Below are positions 10,746 to 21,708 of a DNA stretch of 64,000 nucleotides, one piece after another; positions within the stretch are counted from its first letter, which is position 1, and every line of letters begins with the position of its first letter. The position numbers were made by a program, and so were the translations under genes. The notes under the pieces are model-generated. The model was not told the origin of the DNA. It was given only the letters and a program-made list of their open reading frames with translations, and made no database searches. The DNA is taken from assembly GCF_030864355.1 (NCBI RefSeq), contig NC_083393.1:2108001-2172000 (forward strand). The letters run 5' to 3'. The DNA is from Cutaneotrichosporon cavernicola. Its lineage: Eukaryota > Basidiomycota > Tremellomycetes > Trichosporonales > Trichosporonaceae.

Positions 10746-13700
10746 ATGCCCGCACCCATCGCCCCACCAGGCTACGTGCAGTACGTGTCGTCCCACCCTC
10801 TCTCGCTAAACCCAGCGTCTGCGCGCTCAAGGACACGCTCACGCACACGCGCTTCCAGTTGTCGCTGCGCACGCTCGCGACGCCCGTGACGTACCACCGC
10901 CTCCTTCTGTTCCGAATCGCTAAGCCGAGCGAGGATGAGGTGGAGGGCGCAGATGAGCTGTACTGCATGGAGGAATCATGTCCACACCTCGGTGCTCCGC
11001 TAAGCCACGCCGAGATCGAAGTTGACGATATCGAGGACACGCGCGCAGTTGGTGAGTCCAAGGGAAGGAGGGGCTAAGGCTGACTCCAGTGTGCCCATGG
11101 CACCAGTACGACTTTGGTGAGTGCATAGTTTATCCACATTTACCGGATCGGAGCCCACCTTCGCGATCCGTGCGCACTGATTCGGTGCTCCGCGGTGGGG
11201 CCGGGGGCGAGAGGGTGTATGCGGGCAACGTCAATGCGGGCGACGTCCATGCCCACCGTTTCAGGCTACGCACGGACGCGTTGGGCTGCTGGTATTCAGA
11301 TGGGGAGGCAAAAGGGCTCAGGTGGTGATCACGGGTCCGAGCAGTGGGGAGGGAATGGAACACGGCGAGGACAAAGCGGGCCATAGAGCGCTCTATCCAG
11401 CGCTGTCCCGTCTGGACTCCTGGCTGCCAAGCCGACTGCGGGTGGCTGTGTCTGGACGCTCGGACCGCTCATCTCGAGACGTCTTCGAAATCGCGACCCA
11501 GGTGGCGTGCTAGGTCGTTCGAGGGGCGACGAGGTTGGGTAACGGGGGAATTGCCGTACAGGGTGATGTCGTGCGACGAGAAGTGGTGGCGTGCGTGGTG
11601 CGAGGGCGGCAGTACCGCAATCCGTCCGAATCCAGGTGGCGCCGGAGGGCTGATCAGAAACTTTCTCACTAAGGAGCCCCACACCACGAGCGGGTTCGAC
11701 GTTGTGTGGCTTTAGGTGCACGGTGGCGTGGCGGCGACGACACCTACAGAAGCGGGGTTACTGGCGCGGATATCGAGCGTGACGCTGACACCAGACCTCC
11801 GCGACGGCACGAGCTGTATACCCTCTCACTGATACGACTGATGCCAGCAACTGGTCTAAAGACATGCACGTACGACGTTGTGGTCAACGGTGACGGGCCG
11901 AACGCTGGGGTGTGGATCGAGGCACCGCATGTTGATGGCGACCACGACTGGGAGATGATCGAATTCCGCAGCGTGAGCGAGGGTGAGTGCGGCTCCTGTT
12001 TTGGAGAACAATCCTTTGGCCAGGATCAGCTTCAGAAGTATGGAGTTGAGGGCTGCGGAGGATCACGATGATGGCAACAGCGCCACTGTCACACCGTGTG
12101 CGCCACTGGTCGCAGCAGAGTCTACGGAGCTCCAAGTCTGGCAGCTGTATGGGTCTGATGCTGCTCTGCGCTCTCGTTCCGATCTTGACAGATGGTAGGA
12201 CTGGGCCAGGCGGCTTCGAGAGCTGTACCAGTGCTGCCTGGCTGCTCGGCTCAGCGGCCGTCTGCTGCTGCCTGTTGCCTCACCGCCGCGAGCGTGATCG
12301 CTGGATCTCTTGGCCGTGGTGCACTGGTGTGTACGGCGTGTCCCTCGGAGTGCAGATATGATGGCGGGAAGCTAGAACAGGCCCAAGATGGGCAGTAGCC
12401 AGGAACCTACGCGGACGGTCACTACGCCGCATGGCTCCTGCTTCCTCATCGTGAACAAGCTGACGCCAGAATTCGCTGACCCGCCACCACTCACACTGGA
12501 GGACCTCACTCTCGAGGTCCCAGAAGCTGCGCCTTCACTCTCGCCCGAGGCTCCCATCGTCGCCGCCACGCTTCCTACAGACCTGCCAGACACGCTGCTG
12601 GGCTTCGCACACCTCGTCCTCGCTACACCTGAGCCGGGCATGAAGTGCGCGTTAACTCGCGAGGCAGTGACGCGTATGCGGGCAGGAAAGCTCAAGTCAA
12701 TCAGGCCGAGCTATGCGGAAATTGCGCGGGCGCGCAAGGACGGGGGATTGCTAGAGAAGCCACCAAGGCTGCAGGAAGCTGTTAGGCCTTGGCAGACTAG
12801 CAAGCGGTGAGTGTTGTCTCCGCTGGGGTTGGAGCACGTGAAATAGACGATCTGGAACTCGGAGGCACAGAAGGCGCCAGACATTAGCTTCGAAACAGAA
12901 GCAGTGAGCACACGCCGAAGGACAGGCGCCACGTCAGAAGCAGAAGCCGGATGTGACGACGGAGATTGTCTGCCGACCAGGGCCCCACAGCAGCTGTCTA
13001 GCGGTTCCGTGATAGCACTAGTCTGACACAGCCTAACACCAGTGGAAGGGGAGGTTCGGAGAAGTCGCGTATTGTCATGATTCGTGAGTACATGTGTTGC
13101 ACCAAAGTGATCTTGAGCTTGAGCTCACCCCACCCCTTCCCGCCCGGAATGTGGCAATCAAACCACTCCGCGCACCTATCGTCTGTCACTCGCCCTTGTT
13201 CCGCATGTCTCACTTGCTTCTGTCCGCCGTACAGACGCGCTTGCCAACATTGAGCAGTACGCAATCGACCTGGCCTGGGACATCATTGCACGTTTCGCCG
13301 ACACCGAGGTTGAAGGGCAGCGGCTGCCCGTCGAGTTCTTCCTCGACTGGGCCAAGGTTGCCGAGGACGAGGCCAAACACTACTCGCTCCTGGCCCGGCG
13401 ACTGCATGTGGGTGTTCCGCTGATCCGCCGAAGATCTCCCGTTGACAGACAGGAGATGGGTTCATATTTTGGAGCACATTCCGGTAAGTGAGACATCTGA
13501 ATGTTCCTTTGGTAGTGGTACCACATTTTTCGGCTAAAACTAGTTCACGCTGGCCTGTGGGACTCGGCGATGGACACTGCGGATTCGCTTCTCGCGCGGA
13601 TTGCGGTGATCCACCTTGTCGCAGAGGCTCGTGGAGTCGACATGAACCCGCTCACGCTTGCGCGGTTGCGTACACACGGGGACACACGTTCCGCGGACAT

Positions 13701-14607
13701 CCTCGAGATCATCCACGCTGACGAAATTACTCGTGAGTCAAAATGATTGGGACCAAGAAGGACAACGAGACAGCGACCAAGTTGGAACGCGGGACGGTCA
13801 CATGTCGATCAGCGCCAGCTGGGCGACCTGACAACCCGCCGGCTCCACAGACAACAGCCGAGCGTCGAACGACCTTTGGAAGCGGGATGACCTCTAGCCG
13901 CGGCTGTCGGAGAATTAGCGATGTGTGCGGCCTACATAGCGGGTGTATCTTTCGCTCTTTCGCAGCGGCGTTTACGTGGCGCCCCCGTTCCTCTGCTGAC
14001 CCCAGACGTTACTGCTGGGCACCGCTGGTTCTCCTGGATGTGAGTGTTTCTAGTGTGGCATGTTCCCAGTTCCTCTAGTGTTGGTTGGGCCATCGTCCCC
14101 TGGATCTCACTGGAAGGAACGCGAGGGTAACTGTGGGAACCGTTTGGGTTCTTCCAGCAAAGTGGCGGGATGTCACTCCGACCAGGACATTCAGCGCGAC
14201 GAGTGGCGCTAACTGCAGCTGCGGTAAGCGTAACATCGACCCGATCGAGCAGTTCCGTTACGAGGTGCGCACAAACTTCCATGGCGACCTCAAGGGCCCG
14301 TTCAACACGGCGGACCGCGCAAAGGCGGTGAGTCTCCAACCAGGGAACGAGTGCCGGTCTGGGGGCAGGAACGGCACAACTTGTGCCTCAGCATCTGTCG
14401 ACCTATCGTCTCGGTGTCACCCTCCTCTTTATTGCTACTTTCGTGCTGTCCGCCCTCAAGCAACAGCCGTGAGTATTCATCTGACAGCAGGGCCTCACTG
14501 AGGAGTACTACACAGACCTCAAAGGGCACGGCGTATCGCGGCACGCGGCCTATGACGGCGCTGGCCCCGACGGCGGCGACACGCACATGCACCCTCGCCT
14601 CACATAA
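10746..14607 (+). CDS. Rieske [2Fe-2S] domain fused to DUF455 ferritin-like domain
   Basis: The model has 14 exons: 10746-10780, 10816-11051, 11090-11116, 11795-11815, 11848-11982, 12470-12806, 12991-13008, 13043-13083, 13235-13407, 13453-13483, 13544-13732, 14006-14039, 14219-14327 and 14491-14607, for 500 residues. The N-terminal half is a soluble Rieske domain with Cys67-Pro-His69 (SCPHLGAPL) and Cys92-Pro-Trp-His95 (CPWHQYDFDLRDG), the CxH/CxxH ligands. From about residue 190 it is a DUF455 protein (ferritin-like helices): FAHLVLATPEP, HALANIEQYAIDLAWD, EDEAKHYSLLARRL, VHAGLWDSAMDT, EIIHADEITHVTAGH, with Glu/His positions typical of a metal-binding four-helix bundle. A redox pairing of the two domains is inference. 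Three exons are 18, 21 and 27 nt. The join at 11982/12470 keeps phase and frame, but two separate genes (second start at 12388) cannot be excluded without transcripts. The acceptor of the 18-nt exon is a tandem CAGCAG. Confidence 0.78.
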
Positions 14608-17600
14608 TTGTACCTTTCCATCCATCCACATGTCACATTCTGCACACAAACGTCTCTGAACTATGCCACGTTGCTTGTATTTGCTCGTCTCGGTGCCTCG
14701 CTGCTAAGCCAGCCGCCCAGAAGAATAGCAAAGCTGCCACAATCCTGACCAACCCCTGCCATCGCCGGATGCCTTACGGCATTTCTGGCATATCCCGGCT
14801 TTCCTCTTTACTGTGCCCTAGAGAGTCCGCACTGCCACCGCTTGCTCATGGCCGAAGACGCGTCACGCAGCCTGGAACATCCCCTGTGTTTCAATGTCGA
14901 GCGAGACACACTGCTTCCAGGATGGTCTGCACACTCCCTTTGGGATGGGCTCAACAGAAACCCAGATGAGGTGAACGCGGCGTGCAGCCGAGTGCAGAAA
15001 AACGCAGCGTCGGCTAAATTCAAGTCACTCCTCCGACCAAACCTGGGAGGCGAGCGCTGGATTAAGAGACGCTGCATAACTGCACACACTGTTACTCTGT
15101 CAGCAACTCGAAACCATGGGTTTCTACAACCGGGCCGAGATGACGAGATCGGCCCCATGCCGAATTCTTTTGCAGCCGGGGAAACACTCAGCCACATTCC
15201 TCGGACAGGCAATTTATTCGTGCCTTTTTGCCAAAGCTTTCCAGGGTCGAGGGATCGGCAGGGTCTGAAAACTCACGCGTTGGAGCTTCTGACCTTCTGT
15301 TGTCCTGGCGTCCGGAAGACTCGACTGCGGACCATCTTTAGCGCTGTTAGAGCCCATGTCTGACACATTATGCTGTCAAGATCGGTAAGATGCAAGACTA
15401 CGTGGGGTGGGCAGTGCCTGGTATTCGACGGCTTCTGTGATCGACCCCAGATCTCCAGGGCTTCGGTGATGAGCTTCGGTGATCGGCCAGTCGATTGAGC
15501 AATTGGAATATTGGGGAGCCCAGGACCACCAATTTTGTCTAATTGTCTAAATGTCAAACCGTCAAACTGTTGGGCATCCAGAAGCAGAACAAGCTGAGGC
15601 GTGCATCAAACACCGGCCCTTCATCGTAGCCATGAACACGTTGAAGCTGCCCCGTTCCAGCACTGCAGGGCATGGGTTACTGTGGCGCTGGTCCACCATT
15701 CATCCGATGAAGTCGGAGAGAGGGGCCATGCGACGCCCAACTGTAATCCCAACTCCCATGGCTGGCGACGCCACCCGACGAGGGCCAGGAAGCACCAGTG
15801 CACCAGTGTTCCCGGAAGAATTCCTTCGATCACACACCGCCATACCCTAGTACAGATTGGGGAACGGGCTAGGTGACGCACGTGTGGGATATGGGTGGGT
15901 CGTGTGTTGTGCGACGCCGGGCTTGTCAAGTTATGCGCTGCTCGATCGCCAGCTCGCCAGGCAGCCTGGAGAGAGAGTCGAATAGTAAAGCAAAGCAAGG
16001 TGAGGTGAGGGACCTTGGTGTGGTGCCTTAAGGGGATCTGATTGATGCTTCAAAATATTGGCTGTAGTGCTGCTGCTACGGATGGCGCCACGCAAGTGCC
16101 TGGGTTTTGCAGACAGTTTGAATGCCGAATGAAGCCAGCAAGCTGACCGTGTTCCCGTACTGGGTTTCCCTGGCCCTGGAACCGGCAGCCGTTCAGTTCC
16201 CAGTTCCAATTCTCCTGATATAGTTTTTTGGAGAGGCACGTGAAATGAGCGTGAGGCTGGAGAGTCCGCGGCAGTGAGGCGGCCGCCGCGGAGGCGGTGG
16301 CCAGGTCTCGCCTCGAGTCGCGTATCTGTGCCTGACCGCTGGCCGAGGAGAGGCCACGCCGACAAGGTCCAGTTGGCTTGGTATTCTGCCATGGACCCTC
16401 TTCTCGGACGGTATGTATGCATGCTGTCTCGTTTCTTGGCAGGTAAGATAGGAGGGCCGGAGGCGGGAGGGGGTTTGTTAGCTGTGAGCCAATTTGAATA
16501 CCCTAGGGCCGCACATTGGTGTTATGGTCAAAGAGGGGCTTGTTTGTTGAATGGGTTGGATTGGGTTGGGTTGGGTTGGGTTGGGTTGGGTTGGGCTTAA
16601 GGGATCATGGGATTATGGGGTTGTGTGGGGATTTTAAGCGTTTAGGCGGCTTGAATCGGCATATGGAAAATGGAAAACGGCACGCGGTACGTAAAGAGGA
16701 GATAGGGGGAAAAGGATTCTCCGTGATTCGGAGATATTCAAATCCTGAAAAATGGATTCGCCAACCTTGGGATTAATGCCCTGTTTTCATTCACACGCTT
16801 TGGGATGCATACCCGCTGCCAACCCCACGCTCTCCGCGTATGTCACCAAGACACGATGCAACCGAATGAGGCACAATATCGCTTGTACGTATTGGTGTGA
16901 GGATTATAGAATGGATTGTTGGACAGGATGGCTTGGATGGCTGCGACGCCGCTAGCCGCAGCCCGTCAGGTTAATCTTGCGCCAGAGTCAGAATCCGTCC
17001 AGGGTAAAACTGTCTCTCTCTTTGTGACCAGACTTGACTTTTGGAAAGAGCCCAAGTCCCAACTGGTCAGGTGCTAGGAACAAGAGGATGAGAGGTTGAA
17101 TCAACAGTATAATACAACGGTTCCAGTAACTGGGCAGGGGCGAGGTAGAGCCAAGGCCAAGACTGCTGGTCTCTGATGCTATGCAAGGCATCCAAGGGAG
17201 GGTTGCAAAGGATGCAATGTTGCAGAGGTCAAGGTTGGCGCCTTCGTGCATATGTGCAGAGTCGTTTGACTTGTTGGATCATACAGTGTAATGCATCTGA
17301 GTCTCCGGCCCTTGGAGCGGTCCGGCAGCCGGCAGCCGACAGCTGATTTGTCATCAGAGCCCTGCCATGTTAGCTGTTACAGTTGAATGCCGTTAGTTGA
17401 TGTTGGATCGTTGTATGAAAGAGTGTAGTTTGACAGCACATGGCTATTTGTCGTAAACTTTGGCATTAGTGTGGGCCCGATTACTGTACATTCATTATAC
17501 ATTAACCAAAGTCTCCCCAATTCCCCAAGTCTCGGTTGTCATGTTAGTTGTGTCTCATGCCCCCTCCATGCCCCTCATACCCTTCTTTTCCCTTAAGACC

Positions 17601-17879
17601 CTTAAATTCATCAGCCGTAACTCTGATGCCGTACATGTTTGACCCTTCCTAGGCTCCTACCCCCGGAAGCCCCGTACCCCGTATCGCGTGAGACTTTGCA
17701 GAGTAGCAATCTAAGATTGCCTTACCCGCCAGAACAGACTCGGACGCTTGCTTGCTTTTGTAACCATGTAGCGAGTAAGAGTAGTATAACATTTGGGTAG
17801 TTGGATGGGTACATTGAGCTTAGAAATCTAACGTGTCTGGGTCCACTGGTCTAAAGGGTTACCTAGTTTGGTGGATACC
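14608..17879. other. Gene-free region with no supported feature
   Basis: This 3.3 kb has only short ORFs on both strands (the longest is 173 codons at 14842-15363) with no family motif, no clear splice pattern and antisense ORFs of similar length. It contains a (TTGGG)n microsatellite at about 16552-16595. Base composition becomes more AT-rich after 16600. It could hold a non-coding transcript or decayed DNA; I cannot support either. Confidence 0.5.
16552..16595 (+). repeat. TTGGG pentanucleotide microsatellite
   Basis: About eight tandem TTGGG units with one early variant (TTGGA) run here. The plus strand carries repeated GGG runs with two-base loops, which can fold as a G-quadruplex. The unit differs from the usual fungal telomere repeat, which contains an A (TTAGGG type). 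Confidence 0.85.
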
Positions 17880-20800
17880 CCACAAGTCCAATTGTTACCT
17901 TTGCTCTCCCATCTATATCAGTCTTCTGCTTCCATCAACCTATCCCTCACTCACATCTGTTCTCTCTCCAAATCTCCAACTCAACCAACACCTACTCAAT
18001 CTTTCTTCTTCATTCCTCCGACGGACCAGAGACGAGAGACGTCAACCCGGACACCTCCCCTTTGCCACCGTGCATTGTATGCTGCGCAGAGCGCTCGCTC
18101 CCCCTTTCGAATTCGAATTCATCATCAATCCCTCATCCCTCATATCCCTCATATCCCTCTCTTGACTTTTCCCTCTCTTCCCCTCATCGCCCCGATCCCT
18201 CTTTATCCTTTTTACCATTCCTCATTCATTCCTCGGCCTTGAATCCACCATCGCCGTTGGTTGACTTTGGAAAATCCAATCACCCACCAATCGAACACCC
18301 GTGCACTCAAGCTTCTTCGACGCCCCCCTCTCCACTGACAGGGAAACGCCAAACGATTCTGTTGACATCCATCCCGGCGCCACCTGGACCCCTTGATCAC
18401 CTGAAGAGATTGCATTGAGAACAGACCACAGGCTACAGGGTATTCTCAAGTTTCACCTCCGCACACATTTCGGCCTACTCGAGAGCGCTTTCCCTTAAGG
18501 CCTCTCTACCAAGCCTACCACCACCTTCCCCCACTCGATAACGCCCTCAACACCCTCGGCGCCTCGAACGCCTCCTTCCAAACCTCTCAACTAGCACCTC
18601 GCAAGACACGCTGATGCCTCTGCGTTCGTCAGCCTCGTCTATCTTACTGTCCGCCTTCCCTTGGCCTCTCCATTAGCGCCATTCCACCACCAACCACCTC
18701 TTTCCTTTGCCTTCATCAATCATCGTCATCAACTCATCCACCACCTTCCCTCGCATCCACACGCACCGTCTGGTCACTTGCACCCGTGTATACACACACA
18801 CACCACACACACACAGCCCTTCCTTCCACACACTACCAACGCGTCACGGCCCCCACTAGCACCTAGCTCGAGCTGTTTGGGCATTTCACCTCTACCATCA
18901 CTGGCCCTCGCGTCGTCCCCACCATCCCCATACGCAACACCTAATAGGTCAATCATCGGTGTCGAGGACCTACGCACGCGTTCGCTTTGCGCACTTGTCC
19001 ATCTCGTACAGTGTGTTTCGGTTGCCAGCTCTCAGACTCGCACTTGTCACTCCTTTAGAGTTGGATCACTAATCTTGTCCACGTCGTCCTGTATCACAGG
19101 ACCCAACAACAGAAGCTGTGACCTCCCTTCCATCTTCTCTCCGGTTTCTCCGTCCTTCTCGGTGTTCGACTGTCCTTTACCGACACTCCAGGGAGTTGTC
19201 TTTTGGATCCCTCCCTTGGTTCTTTGGTGTTGCCACCGACGGTTTCCAGCCGATCCAGACCCCAGTGCCTCCGCCAGCTTCGGAGCGACAGAGCGAGTGG
19301 CATCAACATCAATTCACACCCGCCGCACTCTCACATTAACCGCTTCAAAGCGCCGCTGAGTTGCGGTGGATCTCGGCCGTCACTCCCCTTTTCCTTGGCT
19401 CTTCAGCCATCGAAGATCTTGACCATCCGTCGCGTCGAGGTTGCCCGCCTCGTGCATCATCGCCTTGGTTTAAGCAAAGGACCATCGAATCATTCCATCT
19501 GTTCGACTAAGTCGACGAGCCTGACATTCCTTGCCAAGTTGAGTTGCGACTCTCCATCACGCATCACCCACATCCAGCCTATACTATATATCCTCACCCA
19601 CGCCTCCACGTCTCTGCACACAAGCATACTCCCTCTGCATCGACACGGTATCACTCGTTTCCCTTTGATCTCGTCATCGCCCCCTCCCCTCCGTCGTTTT
19701 CGATTGTCACTGCGCATCTCGGTCCCTGCCGCCCTTCCTTTACGACACCAGAGAGAACCCACCTCCGAATCCGGTTGATTCGGCGTTTGTAACCACCCAC
19801 CTCCCCCTACCTCTCTCGCCCCTATTAAATTCTGTCGACGTCGACGAGTGCGACGTTTGAGTTTCGGGATCGGGCTTCCAAGCCTCTTACAGGAACCTCT
19901 GGTCTGGTGAGGTTGGTGAATCTGTTCCTGGACACGAGCCAACCAACATGTACGTACAACGCCTCTGTCTCTCTACCTTCACCTATGCCTCTGCCTCTGC
20001 CTCTGCGCCCCTTCTTATCCGAGACGATACTATACATCGCCCTTTAATGCCCTTTTCGAGTACTGTATCACACACATTCTCCTTACCCTAGCCATCTCCT
20101 TTTCTCTCGTCGACAACGCAGCAACGCTCTCGTGCTCCGGGTTCCTGTAGCTGGCAGCTGACCCAGGCAGTAGAACAACGATCGACCTGCAACTTGTACT
20201 CGCCGCCACTGTAGATTCGCCTCAATCACAGGTTAGTCCCATCCGCTTGGCATCCCGCCTACCAGATCGTCTCTGCCCTTATCCCCACTCCGCCTCGTTC
20301 CCTCAATTTCCTCCATGCTCGTGCCAACGCCTCGTGTCACCACACACCAAAGCCCTGCATTGCGTGGTTGCCTGGTTGCTTCTCAACACGAAAGGTGCAC
20401 CATGCGCATGTGGTTTGGTGACACTGCCACCACGCACGACGCATTGGCTACCAATCTTATCCATTACACATACACACACATACACGCAAACCAGTTCAAC
20501 CACCCCTTATTCCCAATCTTCGCTTCCATTCCTACTTTGTCCCTTTCTTCTTGCCACCCTTCTTGACTCCTTCTCGCTTCACGTCCTTCTCCTTCTTTGT
20601 CTCTTGTCGAACCTCCACCAAAGAGGGTCTCCCATACCGGTTCGGGCGGCGGTGGGTGAGTCCCGAACGTTGGGTGTGCCCGAACGCCGAGGCCCATGGC
20701 AGCCATGTCGGGCATGATGTGTATTGTCGCGCTCGCGCCATGTCGGAAGCATGGACAGCGGTGTGCGTCATGTGGCTGGGTAGCGCGCCTAGGGTCGGCA

Positions 20801-21708
20801 TTCAACCGATCCTCAACAGGAGGTGGCGCCCACAGCAGGGCAGGGGTCATGGGCCCAAGCGTACCTGCCTTTGTTCCTCTTCATTCCAGAAATTGTGGGC
20901 CCGAGCGTTGGTTCTGGGTCCTCGAGATGGGTTGCTGCCATGCACGGTCTCGCCGCGCAATGCGGAGAATCACGGAAGAAGGGAGACGAGGTTAGTTTGA
21001 GACTGAACGCGAGAGAGGGGGGAGAGGGGCGAGGGTTAATTGGGGCACTGGGCGCCAGGCTGTGCCAAAGAGTTGTTTGTGGAGCGGATGACGGGTGGGA
21101 AGACAAGAGTCTGAAGAGAATGGCTGTGTGTGGATCGATCCTCGGGTGGAAGAGAGCGTGCGCGCGTGAGCGCGTGTGCATCGGGGAATAGTTACGTCTT
21201 CCGCACCATTCTTCCTATTCCTTGCTTCGCGAGGTTTCGCCGTGCGTCGACCTCTGTACTGTAGCACATTCTCCCCTCCTTTCGCGCTGTCCATCATCCT
21301 TCTCTGTCTCCTCCCTGCCTTGCACCGCACACCTCATTGCTCTTCGCTCCATACGTCACCCTTTTGACTTCTCTTCTTTTCCTCACCTTCTCCTCACTAT
21401 CTGTGCTCAGTCGCCTTCCTCGCCCATCCTACCCTGTCACCCATCGGCCCACATCCCCTTTACCACTCGTCTCGTCCGTCCTTCAAAACCGCTGAACGCC
21501 ACTCAACAATCCGCTAACACTACGCAGGTAGCCTCGACACTACCACCCTTATCTCATTGTCTCCATCCGAGGCCGACCCCAACGTCGACCTCGCCCTCCT
21601 TAAATCACGATCGCCCTCCCAGCTCAGCCAGTTCCCGCTCGCCATCCAGGCGATGGGCTAGGTTCCCGGTTACAATCGAGTCACTTCCTCGATACCCGAC
21701 CATTGCCC
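17880..21708 (+). promoter_or_regulatory. Long pyrimidine-rich upstream/leader region of the HSF-type gene
   Basis: For nearly 3.8 kb before the HSF-type start codon the plus strand is strongly enriched in C and T runs, as seen in fungal core promoters and 5' leaders, but far longer than usual. No protein domain is recognisable in the ORFs here. A CA-repeat lies at 18791-18816. Consensus splice sites occur inside it (a GTACGT donor at 19950 overlapping an ATG, and an acceptor ending at 20231), suggesting that the leader is spliced. I read the block as promoter plus a long, possibly intron-containing 5' UTR with upstream ATGs; RNA data would be needed to place the start of transcription. Confidence 0.45.
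18791..18816 (+). repeat. CA dinucleotide microsatellite
   Basis: A run of CA repeats with one CC interruption lies in the pyrimidine-rich leader upstream of the HSF-type gene. A shorter CA-rich run lies near 20464-20490. Confidence 0.75.

Noticed and set aside
12925..12990. Possible extra exon with a KPDVTTEIV segment resembling DUF455 linkers
   Set aside because: It is open but can only be joined in phase 0, while the upstream donor leaves phase 2; the 18-nt exon at 12991 fits phase and spacing better.
14842..15363. 173-codon plus-strand ORF in the gene-free region
   Set aside because: No family motif, no leader, and an antisense ORF of similar size overlaps it.
16552..16595. Interstitial telomere
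   Set aside because: The five-base TTGGG unit lacks the A of typical fungal telomere repeats, so I list it only as a microsatellite.
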